A DNA stretch of 64,000 nucleotides from Neopestalotiopsis rosae (GCA_023078685.1 JALGAS010000010.1:1240001-1304000), one strand, 5' to 3'. Positions 23,701 to 35,251 are shown, counted from the first letter of the stretch. Translations and numbers: made by a program. The notes: generated from the sequence alone by a model not told the origin.

Positions 23701-23901
23701 TCCAGCAGCGGCAGGCCCCAAGCTCTGCTCCAGATACCACGCTGCGCGATTCACAGCTCGAGCGAACTCTTTCGCATTGATATCCTGGAATCCATCTTTG
23801 GGATCTTTTGTCTTCATTACAGAAAAGAAGACACGGCCAGGATCGCTGGCAGCAATTTCGTCCACCACAATTGGTAGAAGTCGCTCGCTTCGTGCCGCCA
23901 T
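20707..23901 (-). CDS. NRPS-like adenylation-thiolation-reductase (carboxylic acid reductase)
   Basis: An uninterrupted frame of 1064 residues starts at the ATG at 23901; the in-frame TTG upstream is not a plausible fungal start. The adenylation domain (about 1-525) shows TSGSTGIPKPV (178-188), CLGTTECG (321-328), YRGRTDDIIVYSTGEKLNP (405-423) and the Lys-bearing GKGTVQRK (507-514). The carrier domain has the phosphopantetheine site LFELGLDSLQ (583-592). A thioester-reductase domain (about 680-1064) has the NADPH loop LLTGSTGSLG (684-693) and the YxxxK pair YGQSK (849-853). There is no condensation domain. Such enzymes activate an aryl or other carboxylic acid and release it as aldehyde or alcohol. 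A divergent pair with the next gene and a nearby UbiA prenyltransferase suggest a prenylated aromatic product. The substrate is not readable from sequence; alpha-aminoadipate reductase is excluded by the much shorter length. Confidence 0.9.
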   Translation of the reverse strand: MAARSERLLPIVVDEIAASDPGRVFFSVMKTKDPKDGFQDINAKEFARAVNRAAWYLEQSLGPAAAGFPTIAYMGPQDLVYGILVLACIKTGYKLFLTSPRNTLEAHLHLLRELDCHAFLTPPAFPLPIVKQILGQRSMHALEIPQLQHWIKDEPVEEYVYTKTFAEAYQNPFVALHTSGSTGIPKPVIQTHGTVTTLDAFTELTSLGHSPVYPAMCKGSRLYMVFPLFHCGGILMLLGSIYCGYTSVLGSYPPSPDIVNGVHVYGNVQQCIIPSMMLVDLANVPEYLENLSRLDQVSYGGGPLPQATGDLVSKKTRLMNCLGTTECGILPLQLCDAEDWAYMKVCPALGHEYRPVSDDLYEQVIVRDPKLERYQGVFATFPQLQEWYMKDMYSKHPTKENVWLYRGRTDDIIVYSTGEKLNPLSMEGVIASNPIVQATLIAGFGRFQSSLLVEVAKPPTNDAERASLLEEIWPSVKAANEISPSHGRIHKDMILFTSADKPMLRAGKGTVQRKLTLELYSEELNALYAADEKSGLESNVISSKEWSAAGSNGDGINLQGYVRSILADSTEIDIQSISPDADLFELGLDSLQVTLIVRKVNAFLSGHGQSPILSARMVYSNPTVAALTAVVVALAKGEEVVKHETNHSAEETMRKLYDQYSTNLPATLKHQDHAVAPSAGETVLLTGSTGSLGAYVLHSLSRDKRVSRIFCLNRGPNSHARQSKSLSAKGLPPPLEDKVVLLDADLSGEDFGLPAQTYQTILDQVTTIIHNAWQVDFNLSLGSFSTQIGTVRRLIDFSAASNMGAKIMFISSVGTVTGWPAIAASKGLKVNDVPEEIFEDWSLPEPTGYGQSKYVSERLLDTAARESNIRSIICRVGQIAGPTTAAGVWPRQEWLPSLIASSKHLGVLPASLGALDTIDWVPVDVLGRVIVELALPEQKDEVTPSSKSRGSLVYHVANPRLTTWAELLRTVVERSRGTLGNAVKVVPLPDWVEALRKSNSEMETADRAHVPATKILEFFEGLVNRLSDPILLDVKGAVASSPALAQLGQIDDTLMKNWMDQWSF

Positions 23902-24491
23902 GACGGGCAATGCTTTGAATGTTGCTGATCGATGGTATTTGTAAGAGAAAAAGCCTAGGATGAGCAGAGCACTTGGGGATTCCTGGGCTGGACTTTGAAA
24001 ATGACCAAGGATACAGTAAAGACAGGACCCAGCACATGATTGAGAGTAGCATTTTCTGTTATTTTATGTTATTGAATGATCAATTTCGACGATGGTTCAA
24101 GAAGAGTGGCCGCACCCCTCCCAGCCTGATAGATTTACGTCCACCCCCATTACCATGTTCGATGCAGGGATGCCACAGGATCAAAGGATCCCTGCTCAGG
24201 AATCATTCGTTTAACCAACGGCAAATGAAGGTGCAGAGACTGTGTAACACTAGCCGTGCATACATGATGCGCATATCGTCGTAAAGTACAATAATTACTA
24301 AGAATGGTATCCGAATCCAACGTGATGTCCGTCTGCGGCGTAGTAGCGACCATTCCATTAGCCAGTAATGGTAGCGAAATGAATATTTTGCCTCGCATTT
24401 TTTATAGCTACTCCTTAAATTGTTGGCTTCTCTCTGCGATTCTGCTCTATGCACATCACATCTATGTCTTTCCTGTGGGAATGAGTCAGAT
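23902..24491. promoter_or_regulatory. Shared divergent promoter (NRPS-like / SAT4-type)
   Basis: Only 590 bases separate the two start codons, so both promoters must lie here. No clear zinc-cluster palindrome (CGG...CCG) was found by eye. Confidence 0.45.
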
Positions 24492-25757
24492 ATGGCCATG
24501 GATACCGAAGTTGACAATCTTTCTGAGTACGGCGGCGACACCGTCATAGCGTGCGCCGCCGTCTTCATCGTATTTTGCACTATTTTTGTCTTTCTACGCT
24601 TCTTTTCTCATCAGATTGGGCGGCGTCCCATTCGCCTTGGAGACTGGCTGATGATTCCATCTTGGGTATTGATGATGGCTCTATGCGCAAACGCTATATT
24701 CTGTCTGTTTACTCCCCTCACTTTGACCCCAATCTTCTGCTGCTGACAACGGCATAGCGGTTAAAAAGGGAGGCGTTGGTAGGCACGAGGCGTACGTGCT
24801 CAAATATATGCCAGAAGCCATGGTACGTTGGACTCAAGCATTGCTTGTGACAGAGTGTATATATGGCGTCATATTTCCGCTGGAAAAGACTTCCATCCTA
24901 CTTCTATACCTCGACCTGTTTCGAGTCCATCGCTGGCTGCGTATTACCATCTATGCGATGATAGTATATATCTGGATGTGGGGCATTAGTATCATGCTCG
25001 TGGCCATCTTTCAATGCAATCCCGTCCCTTCCCTCTGGGACAAGACGATTGATGGCACTTGTATAGACCAGCTCTCATTCTACAGATGGCTAGGCATACC
25101 AAACACTATTCACGATATCTCCATGTTGATTGTGCCTGCGCCTGCAGTCTGGCAGCTGCAGATGCCCCGCAAACAAAAGATGGCCGTGACCGGTGTTTTC
25201 CTAGTCGGCTCCATGTAAGAAGCCCGCTTTCACTTGTCTGCATGCAGACGCTTTGCTAGAGTTGCTAACATGTTGCTAGTGGCTGTGTTGCCTCCTTCAT
25301 CCGGGTCACACTCTTTTTCCAAGTTGATGCATTTTCTGACAACACATGGGTCTCTATCGAACTCATGTCGTGGGCCCTTGCTGAGCCCGGCATAATCCTC
25401 ATTTGTGCCTGTATACCCTCGATCTGGCCCATGGTGGCACGCCACATACTTGGGGTGCATCCGCGGCGGGCAGGGCCGAGCAACGGGGCTAGCGGCTCTG
25501 GTGGGTATCTCAGTAGTGTCGGGGGCGCCAGTGAGCACCGAGGCGATGTAGGGGTATGGGACGGTGGCCGTGGTCATGGTCTCAATTCAGGCGGATCAAA
25601 TTTCATTCGTTTGAACGATATCAAGGAAGAACATCTGGATAGAGTTGGGCCGAATGCCAGTACGAGAGGGGCAATCACTGTAAGCCATGCATTTGCGTGG
25701 CGTGAAGAGGTTAGAGGTTCAGCCACCGAGGATGTTGAACAGGCACCGGGCAAATGA
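24492..25757 (+). CDS. Fungal rhodopsin-like (SAT4-type) seven-helix membrane protein
   Basis: Three exons, 24492-24702, 24758-25214 and 25280-25757, splice in phase to about 381 residues. Seven hydrophobic helices are visible. The family signatures are LGDWLM after helix 2, GVGRHE in the first long loop, EKTSILLLYLDLF, FQCNPV with W and C in the extracellular loop, IPNTIHDISMLIVP, and a C-terminal helix before a polar Gly/Ser-rich tail. This is the fungal-specific group related to PTH11-like receptors and often found in secondary-metabolite loci (SAT4 takes its name from the satratoxin cluster). The biochemical role is unknown. The first splice (donor after TTC T) is inferred from the protein frame. 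Confidence 0.82.
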
Positions 25758-26834
25758 CCATCTATTACCTCACATACATACATACCTGCTGTACACGTAA
25801 TGAAGGATTCTTCGGCCAGGAATGATGCGCAATTTCTACCTACCTTGAAGTCCTACGATTTTATTAGATTAGGCAATGACTTCCGTACGTGCATTTTTAG
25901 TCCATGCCGACTGCATCCTAAGCATTCCTTCCACTACTAGTTTATGCGCGCAGCAGGGCAGCAAGCTTTCTGTGCCTCATTTGTGCGTACGAAGTATGTG
26001 CAGGCCGTTTATACCTGGCTGGTAGAGTAAATGATGAGAAGCGCTCCACCAATCACATCCACCAATCTCTGCATTCTATCTTTAGACCTCTGATTCGTCC
26101 TCTTATGAGTATGCAGCGGAGGTGGTTACACTAGATGCATCTTGTCTCCAGCGGCTTTTCCCGGTACTTGCATTCCGCCAAAGTCAGTGGGGCCTATGGG
26201 GGCTAAGATGCCCAGAGAAATCAAGCATCGATACGCATACACGGCCGTATTCTCGGAAATCTCCTCTCATCCTGTTCCAGTCCCAATCACACACAATTGC
26301 AGACTCATATCAGATCGTCACATTTGGGGGCCATCCTCAAAGTGCCCTACATATGCGAGCCCGAACTTTATACAAAGGGACCATCTTGTTCCCACTTCCG
26401 GGTTTGTGCTGGCTACCATGTTGCCCCCACGCTTCTACTACCGCATAGGCTGTAGCATCGTCTGAAATTCTGAATACTACATCGCACAGAGAGGCAGGCC
26501 TGTAATGACGACCAGTCTGGACCCGCCACATCGGTAACTAAAATCTTTCTAGATTCAATTTTCGACCCTGCATCATGACTGGAAACGGTCAAACGACCGC
26601 AGTCTATAGTTTTAGCGGCTCCTGATCAGATAATTACCACGTCTCAAATTAGCAAGCGAGGCGGCGCAACCATTGAGTTGGTATAGTTGGAATTCGTAAA
26701 TTTTCCCATGTCAGATCCACTTGCCGATATCTAACTTTTCTATGCAGCAGAAAACATGCGATCCCATATTGAACCTCTCCACTCTTCCCACCCAATCCAA
26801 ATATATCACCAACAATAACTTTGCAGGTCGCAGC
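25758..26834. other. Convergent intergenic region
   Basis: About 1.1 kb between the SAT4-type and UbiA genes, which point at each other. No supported gene, RNA or repeat. Confidence 0.4.
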
Positions 26835-27848
26835 TCAGGCGATCGCAGCATTCCTGAGACGACTTAGGTATTCCGAGCCGAGACCGACCACCAGGGCTGA
26901 TCCAACGGTCCAGAACTGATCGCCAAACCAAGCTCCGCAACTCTCTGGGTTCTTCAAGTCGACATCGTAAATGTAATACGCTAAAGCAGCTGCGGCGCCG
27001 CTGACTGTACCAATATAGTAAAAGCCACCGAAACCTGCCAACACCCCACACAATGCGAGAAGCATGACCATGCTGACTGCCAGCACGGCTGCGAGGAGCT
27101 TGGTACTATCCTTGAAACGCAATGCCATGCTCTTGACGCCCGCCTGTGCATCGTCTGCGACGTCCTGATGTGCGTAGATGGTGTCATAGATGATGGTCCA
27201 GCAGACGTTGGCGAGGAACAGCGCCAGAGTCGGACCAATGACGGCGCTCGAGGTTTCAGCGTCCAAGGCCGCCAGGCAAAAGAAGATGGCCCAGGCAAAC
27301 GGGAACCCCAGAAACACCTGAGGGTAGTACGTGACCCGCTTCATCAAGGCGTAGATGAAGAACAAGACGACCGTGACGGCCATGTGCAGCCAGCACGGCG
27401 CCGGGAAGAAGCCCAAGAGGGAGAAGATGGCCCCGACCTGCAGCAAGGTGAAGACGTGGGCCGAGGTCGTCGGGACGGCGCCGCGCGCGACGGGCCGATG
27501 ACGACAGCGCTGCACGCGCCTATCGAAATCCTGGTCCACGGTGTCGTTCCAAGAGCAGGCTGCTCCGCGCAGGAACACATTGACGGGCAAGAGGATGGCC
27601 GCTTGCCCCAGCAGAGTGAGTGGCTGAGGGGGTGTGGGCGCAAGACAGGCAGTGTAGGCGAGGCCAATGAGGTATGGAAAGTAGTACGCGTAGAAACCTC
27701 CCGGACGATTGATCCGCATAAGCTCGCCGTATGGTATCAACCATGACGGAAGCTTGGAGAGCAGTCCAGTTGTAGGATCAGCGTACGGGGGAAGAGAGGG
27801 AAAGAAATTAATAACATCTGAAGAGGTAGTTTGCGTGAATGAAGCCAT
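26835..27848 (-). CDS. UbiA-family aromatic prenyltransferase
   Basis: A single exon of 337 residues with about eight or nine membrane helices. The first Asp-rich motif is NDTVDQDFD (101-109) and the second DTIYAHQDVADD (222-233), both complete, so prenyl diphosphate and Mg binding should be intact. RINRPGG and RGAACSW are also family blocks. The nearest general relative is COQ2 (4-hydroxybenzoate polyprenyltransferase), but no mitochondrial presequence is apparent and the protein is short. Together with the neighbouring carboxylate reductase and P450, this points to secondary metabolism, as in LL-Z1272beta/ascochlorin-type pathways. The aromatic acceptor and chain length are unknown. The ATG at 27848 starts about 38 residues before the conserved LIPYGELMRINRPGG region. 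Confidence 0.9.
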   Translation of the reverse strand: MASFTQTTSSDVINFFPSLPPYADPTTGLLSKLPSWLIPYGELMRINRPGGFYAYYFPYLIGLAYTACLAPTPPQPLTLLGQAAILLPVNVFLRGAACSWNDTVDQDFDRRVQRCRHRPVARGAVPTTSAHVFTLLQVGAIFSLLGFFPAPCWLHMAVTVVLFFIYALMKRVTYYPQVFLGFPFAWAIFFCLAALDAETSSAVIGPTLALFLANVCWTIIYDTIYAHQDVADDAQAGVKSMALRFKDSTKLLAAVLAVSMVMLLALCGVLAGFGGFYYIGTVSGAAAALAYYIYDVDLKNPESCGAWFGDQFWTVGSALVVGLGSEYLSRLRNAAIA

Positions 27849-28347
27849 CGTGTAAGTGTCGGTTTTCTTCTCCGGGAAATAACAGATGCCACTGATATGC
27901 TCAATCTCGTCGACTCAAGAAGGTCGTTAGACTATGAGAAGCAAATTGCATGTGCAGGGAAGAAAGGTAGGCAAGATGAGTAACAACATACAAGCAACAC
28001 TGAGATGTGGTATATATTTATATCCAGGCCGGCTCAAATGCACCCCCATGGCAGAATCTATGACCCAGGCGTGAAAATAAAGACTATCCTTTTTCCTAAT
28101 CATTACCCCTCCCCAGTTGAGAACACCCAGGATTATCGCTAGTGTGCCCTCCTGGTCGTCTTTTATTTTTATCCTTCAGTTTTTTTTCTCCCACTCTCGT
28201 CCCTTTCTTTTCTTCGTCGCTTGGCTCTTGCTTGATAAGCTCTGAGCAGAGACCACTGTGTGTCGAACTTATACCTCTTTTTTCTCTGCCTCATCGTACC
28301 TAACATCCTGTGATGAGCATCTCATGCTCGGATAATTATAATCGACC
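27849..28347. promoter_or_regulatory. Shared divergent promoter (UbiA / P450)
   Basis: 499 bases between two divergent start codons. It contains a long CT-rich tract (about 28140-28290) and a GATAAG word near 28234, a GATA-factor type site. Co-regulation of the two genes is inferred. Confidence 0.45.
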
Positions 28348-29975
28348 ATGTATTTTCTGCCAGACTCCTGGCATCGCTCTCCCAGTCAGGCCACTATAGC
28401 CCTGTTACTTTGTACAGCATGTCTCATAGCAGTGTGCATCCGTCTCCTTCCACCTCATAAGAAGGGCTTTCTCAATAGAAAGCGATACTTGTTGCCACCA
28501 GGTCCAACTGGTCAACCATTGGTGGGCAGCTTGTTACAATGGTTGCAAGTACGGCTTCATGGAAATATGGTGCCATGGGTGAGTTACCTACCCAAGATGC
28601 GATGTTTGAGTTGTCTTCTGACAAAGTGTAGCTGGTTGAGCAAGCACAGTACGGTGAAATGACAACGTTGAGCATGGGATCTAAAACGTGGGTTCTTTTG
28701 AACACTGAGCGCGTGGTGAACGAGCTCATCGCGAAACGGGCCAGTGTGACCAATGAGAGGCCCGACTTTCCCATTTCTGGAGAGCTTGTCAGTCGCAACA
28801 AGCGATTCGTCTTGCAAAAGACCAACATCTGGAAAGAGCCCCGTCATCTAATGCACCAGCTCATCATGGGACCAAGCGCAAGAGAACATCAACAGATAAT
28901 TGAGACTGCGAGCTTGAGGCTTCTGAAGCTTTATCTCGATGATCCTGCAGCATGGTTTGCTCACCACTACCGCTACACGGTGAACATCATGAGCAGAATT
29001 CTCATCAACAAAGTTCTTCCCAAGTCGCAGCATGAGCTGGACAACCTTCAAAATGTCACTTGGACCTTTTTGAGCTCGATCAATAGCAGCGTCGCAGAGT
29101 TCTTTCCTCAACTGAACTGGCTCCCAGAGAGCTGCCGCCCGTGGTGCAGGCACTGGAGAAAGATCGGAGAGTCTCACTACAACACGTTCAAGACGTGGTG
29201 GGCCGAGATGAAACCTGCAGCCGAGCTCGGCGCGAAACCATCCTTTGTTCGCGACGTTCTTCTTCAAAAGTACTCGGGCACAGAAGATGAAGCAATGTAC
29301 CTGACCATGTCAATGATGGCAGCTGGCTCCGATAACCCACGCATGGCGATGAACACGTGGATGTTGGCTTGCATCATTGCGCCATCTCCCATGCTCAAAG
29401 CCCGCCAGGAGCTCGACTCCTTGTGCGATGGTGATGACGGTCTTCGTCTTCCAAACTTGGACGACTTGTCAAAGCTGCCGTACACATGCGCTGTTGTCAA
29501 AGAGGTTCTGAGATGGCGGCCCGTGGTACCTCTGATGCCACAGCGTGTGCTTGTCGAGGATCTGGAGTTTGAGGGATACCATTTCCCCGCTGGCACCGAG
29601 TTTCTCGTGAACTCGGTGCCCGTTTGCAGCCATGGCCACACTGACCCTGGTGAGTTCCGCCCGGAACGCTGGCTTGGAGAGGACTATGAGGAGGGGCATC
29701 ATGGAGAGACAGCTGCCGTGAAGCAGGATCTTTGGCATTTCGCCTTCAATGCTGGTCGTAGATCATGCGTCGGTTACAAGCTTGCTCAGAAAATACTCTT
29801 CGTGACATTTGCACGACTATTGTATTCCTTTGAGTTCTCCACAGTGCCCGGCCTCGCAAAGACTGAGCTTGATGCTTTCAAGCCCAGCCAGCCATTCCCT
29901 GTCAATGTCAAAGTACGGAGCGAGGCACACGCTCAATTAATCAAGAATAGATTAGCTGCTAGTGAGGCTACTTGA
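28348..29975 (+). CDS. Cytochrome P450, fungal secondary-metabolism type
   Basis: Two exons, 28348-28578 and 28632-29975, give 524 residues. An N-terminal membrane helix (about 16-36) is followed by the proline hinge LLPPGPTGQPLVG. The I-helix reads MAAGSDNPR, with Asn where the usual Thr sits; the K-helix is EVLRW with RPVVP; PERF is FRPERWLGED; and the haem loop is FNAGRRSCVGYKLA. AGSDN occurs in fungal P450s related to O-methylsterigmatocystin oxidoreductase-type enzymes. It is divergent from the UbiA gene and probably oxidises the same product. The exact reaction is unknown. Confidence 0.88.
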
Positions 29976-32827
29976 TCAGGTGGAAATAAAACTTTGTTTC
30001 GGTGTATCTTAATACATTATCATGTGAGCAACAATCGTATCTTGCGAGTATATGTAATCATGACAAGCTATGCTGAAAATGTGAAACGTGAGACAATTCG
30101 CGCCTTCTCTCCACCCTACATTTGTGCAGCCAGTCGACCGTCGCAATGGCTCTAGGTGCGCGATGATGCTCAAGAACACTCACTATGTCAGGCTACCAAA
30201 TTGCTTCTTTGAACACGCGTTATTGGCCTAAAATCGATACCTTGCCAAATGATCGTGAGCTCAATCAAATACACGTCCACTTGAAAGTGCACTGCCAAAG
30301 GCGCGACGTTGCCTCGGCCGAGCCTGTGTACTCGGAGTTTGGGCTGTCGTCTCGCGCTCGTTGAGATGCCCAGGCCGCTATCTTCATAATTTTGAGAAAA
30401 AGGCGTTGTCTAGAGTCAATAAAAAACTTCGATCCTTTGCGCTCTACGATCTATTCATGACAACTTCACCTTGTGGGTCAGGCGCGTGAATTATAAGAGG
30501 AATTGCGTTGCCACTCATTGTTGGGCCTTGAACGAATGGAGCCTCTGGGACTATAGGATCTTGCATCACCTCAAATTTCGGATACCAGAGGATGATAACG
30601 ACAGGGCTTGCCAAGTGTTTAAGCTGATGCTGTTTGCCCTGAATGGGAGGGGCGCTAGGGGTATAACGCTAGCGCTATGAGCTTGTAAATGTGCTTTCTC
30701 ATGGGCGATTCAGCACTTGATGTCGGCGCTACTTATCCTGTAGTATCCTGTTGATGACGGGCTTGCTCGATCGCGTGAGTGTTAGAGCTCCAAAAGGCCG
30801 CTCAGTGAGCGCCGGTACAACATATACAAGTACAGTGGTTATAACTTGCCTGCGAATGGGAAGCATTCTTCAGATGCGACAAGCTGATGAAGAGAAAGTA
30901 GGGGCCATCGTGCAGAGTACTTACGTGCACCGCCACAATTGTCTCAACGACGTGCTTATTCTGAACCACGAAACCGGGCTTTCAGTTTTTGACAATCGAC
31001 CAAGAAGTGACAAAGTGAATAGAGTAGTTCACTGTTGTTCCTTTGTTCATCAAGGATGAAGATGGGCAATTGGTTTTGGCAAGTCGAACAGATACTTGTT
31101 GCAGAGTCAATCTTCCGCAGACCTTCTACGGAATTGTCCCGGTCTTGGGCAAGATGAACTCCGCAGCGTACCCCCCAAAGCAGCGCATTGATAATTGAGC
31201 TCAACAGATAATTCTTGTCAGAGCTGTCGTCGGAATGATCATGGACTCATCCAGTTCTTTGAACAATGCTGATCCAGTCATATCATCATTGGGAAGTAAT
31301 TCGACCTTACATAAATCATCAGCCCTCCATTTTGCACTAAAACGTCGGTCTGTTGCACTGGTCAGGTGGGGACATTGGTTCATGGCTCAGAGGATCTACC
31401 TGATGAGTGCATGAGACCGTAGGCTTTCGGTCTGTTATTGGTACTCTATGTACTGTCAACAAAAACCTCAACATAGATAAATTAGTGTGTCGCGCGGCTT
31501 ATTATGCGAGATGACAGCTATGCCACTGGCGCTAGGGGATGTCAAATGAGTGTTGCAAACTGAGCAGGGAGCCTAGATGCAGTGCTTGCAAAGAAAGTGC
31601 ATTATGTCCGTGGTGCGACCGCACCAGATTTCTTTCGCTTACTTCGGTATCTTAGCGCTTTAGGTCCATTTACGAAGAAGTATTGAACAAGTGCAGTCTA
31701 CGTATGAACTTCTTTCAAGGCTTGGAAGGCCGCAGAATGCGGCGATCAACATGCACGTCCCTTCATCGAGTGTCAATATGAGACATCACCTTCAATTAAA
31801 TCATTGATCTCTGTATAGAATATGCTGACCGGTGTCGCTAAGATGCTTTCCCAACTAATTATTTTAGCTGACGCCTAGAAGTTACAAATGTCGATGTTTC
31901 AAGATATGTTTCAGTTATCATCATAAGTATGTTCAGCTACAAAGACTATGTGGTGTTGGGGCTTTACGAACCAGGATAATGAAGAGCTGAAACGTTGAAG
32001 TGAGCAGCCATGTCATGAGCATCATACTTCCGGTAATTTGACCACTCTTTGCTAAACCCTCTTCATACCAGCCTTGTTCCAGTGTTTATAATCGCATCGG
32101 CTTCCTCGGACGAGGCACTCCTGGCCTGATAGTCGTCAAGAAAGACACGAAAATGAATGAAAACGATGCCGAGCCGCAACTGTCATACCTGCACACACAT
32201 GGTACTTTCTGCTACTTTTCAGTATGGGTATGGAAACTTTTGCCACTCACGCTCAGCTGAAGATGTTCAGCAACTGACACCCAGGGTAGCATTTGATAGG
32301 CGAAATGCGACCCGGGTGCTGTATCTCAGCAGGCTTGCATGAATAGTTGAAAGCACGTTGAAAGCTTATTTTACTCAACCAATCTGACAATTGGACTGGG
32401 CTTTTCAGCTTTTGCATAAAACAGTCCCCTGCGTTTGATTTACCCGACGTTGTGTGCACTGTTGAATGAGTGCCCCCAATGCAGCAAGAAAGTGCTGGAC
32501 AGACATGGGCGATTGGAGGAGTTTGCAAGCATGATAAAATTGAGATGTATCATGTACCTAGAATGAGCTAGCAAAAGTCTCTGTATGTCGCTTTAAATTT
32601 TGTAATTTCTTTCTTTTTTCTTGCTTTCTCTTGGACTCTCACATAATTATCCACTTGCAATCTTGTCAATGAATTTTCACGTCAGGCGCCCTCGGTAAAA
32701 ACAAAAAAACCAAGAACGAAATTGCTGATGCTCGACAGTTTTGGCTTTGTAATTTTCGACGTTCAAAACCTTTATCAATATACTATATGATAATTCGGCT
32801 ATTCCGAGGAAATAAACGTTGCAAAAA
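29976..32827. other. Large gene-free, AT-rich stretch
   Basis: Nearly 2.9 kb with stop-rich frames on both strands and no recognisable protein, tRNA or intact mobile element. The composition is more AT-rich than the left third of the window. It could be decayed sequence, but I could not identify a parent element. Confidence 0.4.
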
Positions 32828-35251
32828 ATGCCCACGTCGGGCAAAGCTCAGGCAGTCCGAGCCCGGCCATCTTTCCGGAGCAAAGTACGGGGTCTTAGAA
32901 ATTCCATACCGAACGTGTTCAAAAGGAAAAAGACCGAGCGCCGGAAGATTGTCTGGGAAAAGAATTGCTGGAAAGTATTATTTCGTTGTAGGGTATGTCT
33001 GTTATTAACCAAATCCTTTGCTACAATAACATGCTAAATTGGTTGGTTGACTGTAACGGATTCATTTGTTCCCGATTTTAGCCATCGCCGCTGTCGCCGC
33101 GCTCAATCTGAAGGGCTACTATATCGGTGGTGCGTATCTGGGTAGTTCTGATGCACAGTGGCAGGACGTGTACCAGCTGGGTTTGCAGTTTTCCGCAAAG
33201 CTATTAGCAAGTCCCCCTACCCCTTACCCCTTATCCCATTTGCAGTTATGGACTAAAAAGTAAAGAACAGGAGCTGCTTGTAATATCTTCTCTTGGGCTG
33301 ACTATTATGGACATGATTCGGTTCATGCTTCTGCGAACGAATGAAGGTATACCTCTTGGCATCATGACGGCAGAGACAAGTTTCGCCGATCTCAAATATT
33401 TTGTATCGGGAAAGTTTTGGAAAGGAATCCTGGCTATACCGGGTTATGGAAAATATCTTGTTGCGATATGAATCATTGTATCTGGTGTCATCGCGGCCCT
33501 TGCTGGGCCAGCAACAGCTGTCCTGATCATACTAACTTCACGTCCTGTTTGGCCAGCTGGATCAGCATATTTCAACATGGCGGGCGATGAGTCAGTTCAC
33601 TATCCATCGATGCTGAGCGAAAGCAATGATGGTGGCATCCTTTGTCAATCACCTTCGGTTGCAATGCTTAATTCACCATCTGCATTTCAACTTGGTTGCC
33701 CATGGGCCGGGTTTGCTGTCCTGCAGTCTATGTATATGCAATGGGGCAGTGATTTGGCTATATACCCCGGAAATTCAATCACATTTTTCGAATGGGAGGA
33801 GGCAAGAGAGATATATCAGCACACCAGGGCACCGGGGAACACGCCAGAAAGTTGGGCTACCGCAACGCTTCCAGCCGCCAATGTATGGAGCGGAAGCCTT
33901 CACATTGCTTGGCGTGGCGCGGTTGCTAATCAGGCGCAATTGGGACCTTTGTCTCCAGCCTTCAATTTCCACAGTTGGGGCTCGACAACAACACACATAC
34001 CAACCTTATTACCAGCGGTGCGAACGGTTTGTCGTTACCAAAACGATTCTGAGTCTCTATCAGACTTGAGGGTAAGGGAAATTGACCGCAGCTGTTCGGT
34101 ACAGACTAATAGGTTGATCTTGCTTCTAGTTTCCTTTACTTGAACCATATCAGGCTTGGTCGGGAGGACTTTTCAACATCTCACAGCAAGACATTTTTAC
34201 AGACTCAGAAATGGTTGTTGGTCATACCTATTGGCTGAATATGCCAACCACAAACGTCCCCACAAGTGAGGGCGAAACCGTCGAGGCACATGGCAGTGCG
34301 CTTTTCGTCATCAAATTACCAGAAGCCCCTAATGGAATCCCAGCTTCCACGATGACCTGCACAATTGATGCCCGTTGGGGTCCTGGAGAGATCGTGAGCA
34401 ATGGCCCACTGATACCTATACTGGAGGCTGAGCATTTGCGGGAGCCAGAAGATCGGAGTCCATATAACAATGCAGCTGGATTTCTACCACGAGACGACGG
34501 AAGCTGGAAATCAATATTCATTGAACCCACCTGGCTTCGCTCACTGACTCCAATCATAGATGGAGATGGTGGGAATCGAACCACATTGACCAATATATTT
34601 GAGGTGATAGGCCTCATTAATGGTACGAACCACATTCCTAACATTGATTTCATCTACGACTTTGCGTCTAACGCAATTGCAACGATGGTCACTGACGGGC
34701 TCTCGCGATTGGGGATCCGATATCAGGTCGGAAACAAGGCGATTGATGCTTGCTACATTGATCCACAGCAGTACTCGGACTTCTTTTCAGGAGACCAGGA
34801 CAAGCCGCCTTACACATATCCAGGTCCGGAAGGAGTAAGTCAAGCGAACAGAACTCGCTTGACGTGGTATATCACCATACCTGGACTATCCTACCAAGCG
34901 GATAGTTCTGGATCGATCCTGTCCCTCTCGCTCCTGTTCACGTATGTACTCATGGCGCTCATCCACACAGCATTTGTGGCATGGAATAGGTACTATTTTG
35001 GTACCTGGAATGGTCCAATGGACTGGATAGTACTATCGAAAAACTCTCCACCTACAACGACGTTGGGTAACACCTGTAGTGGCATCGAGTGCCTGAAGAC
35101 ATGGAGCCAGATGGCGCGCATCAGAGCAGTCAAGAAAAACCCAGAACTAGTGGGGGAAGAGCTACATTTCTTGGTTGGGCAGGTGAGCAACGATGATGAT
35201 TATGAGAAGATCGAGGCCAACACAGATTATGGGAAGATGAAGAAAATCTGA
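32828..35251 (+). pseudogene. Fungal multi-pass membrane protein gene, broken by an in-frame TGA
   Basis: The reading can be followed through about 32828-33000 (basic cytosolic start, ending KIVWEKNCWKVLF), about 33080-33212 (ALNLKGYYIGG...LQFSAKLL), about 33275-34072 and 34132-35251. A GC-AG intron (gcaagt donor at about 33210, acceptor before GAGCTG) joins SAKLL to ELLVISSL, and a normal intron joins SDLR to FPLLEPYQ. TGA at 33469-33471 interrupts the reading between GKYLVAI and IIVSGVIAALAGPATAV, inside a conserved membrane segment. The C-terminus has a last helix (SLLFTYVLMALIHTAF) and a cytosolic tail. The family is a fungal membrane protein of unknown function. Readthrough or a sequencing error would restore it; the upstream splice is uncertain. 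Confidence 0.55.

Noticed and set aside
20707..23901. Alpha-aminoadipate reductase (Lys2) as the identity of the A-T-R protein
   Set aside because: Lys2 is about 1400 residues with a long N-terminal region; this protein is 1064 residues and starts directly with the adenylation domain.
26835..27848. Mitochondrial COQ2 as the identity of the UbiA gene
   Set aside because: No presequence is apparent, the protein is short, and the neighbours are secondary-metabolism genes. A phylogeny is still needed to exclude it fully.
30471..31383. Several frames of 60-100 codons in the 30-33 kb gap
   Set aside because: None has a domain or consistent codon use, and no terminal repeats or transposase-like motifs were found, so I do not call a transposon.
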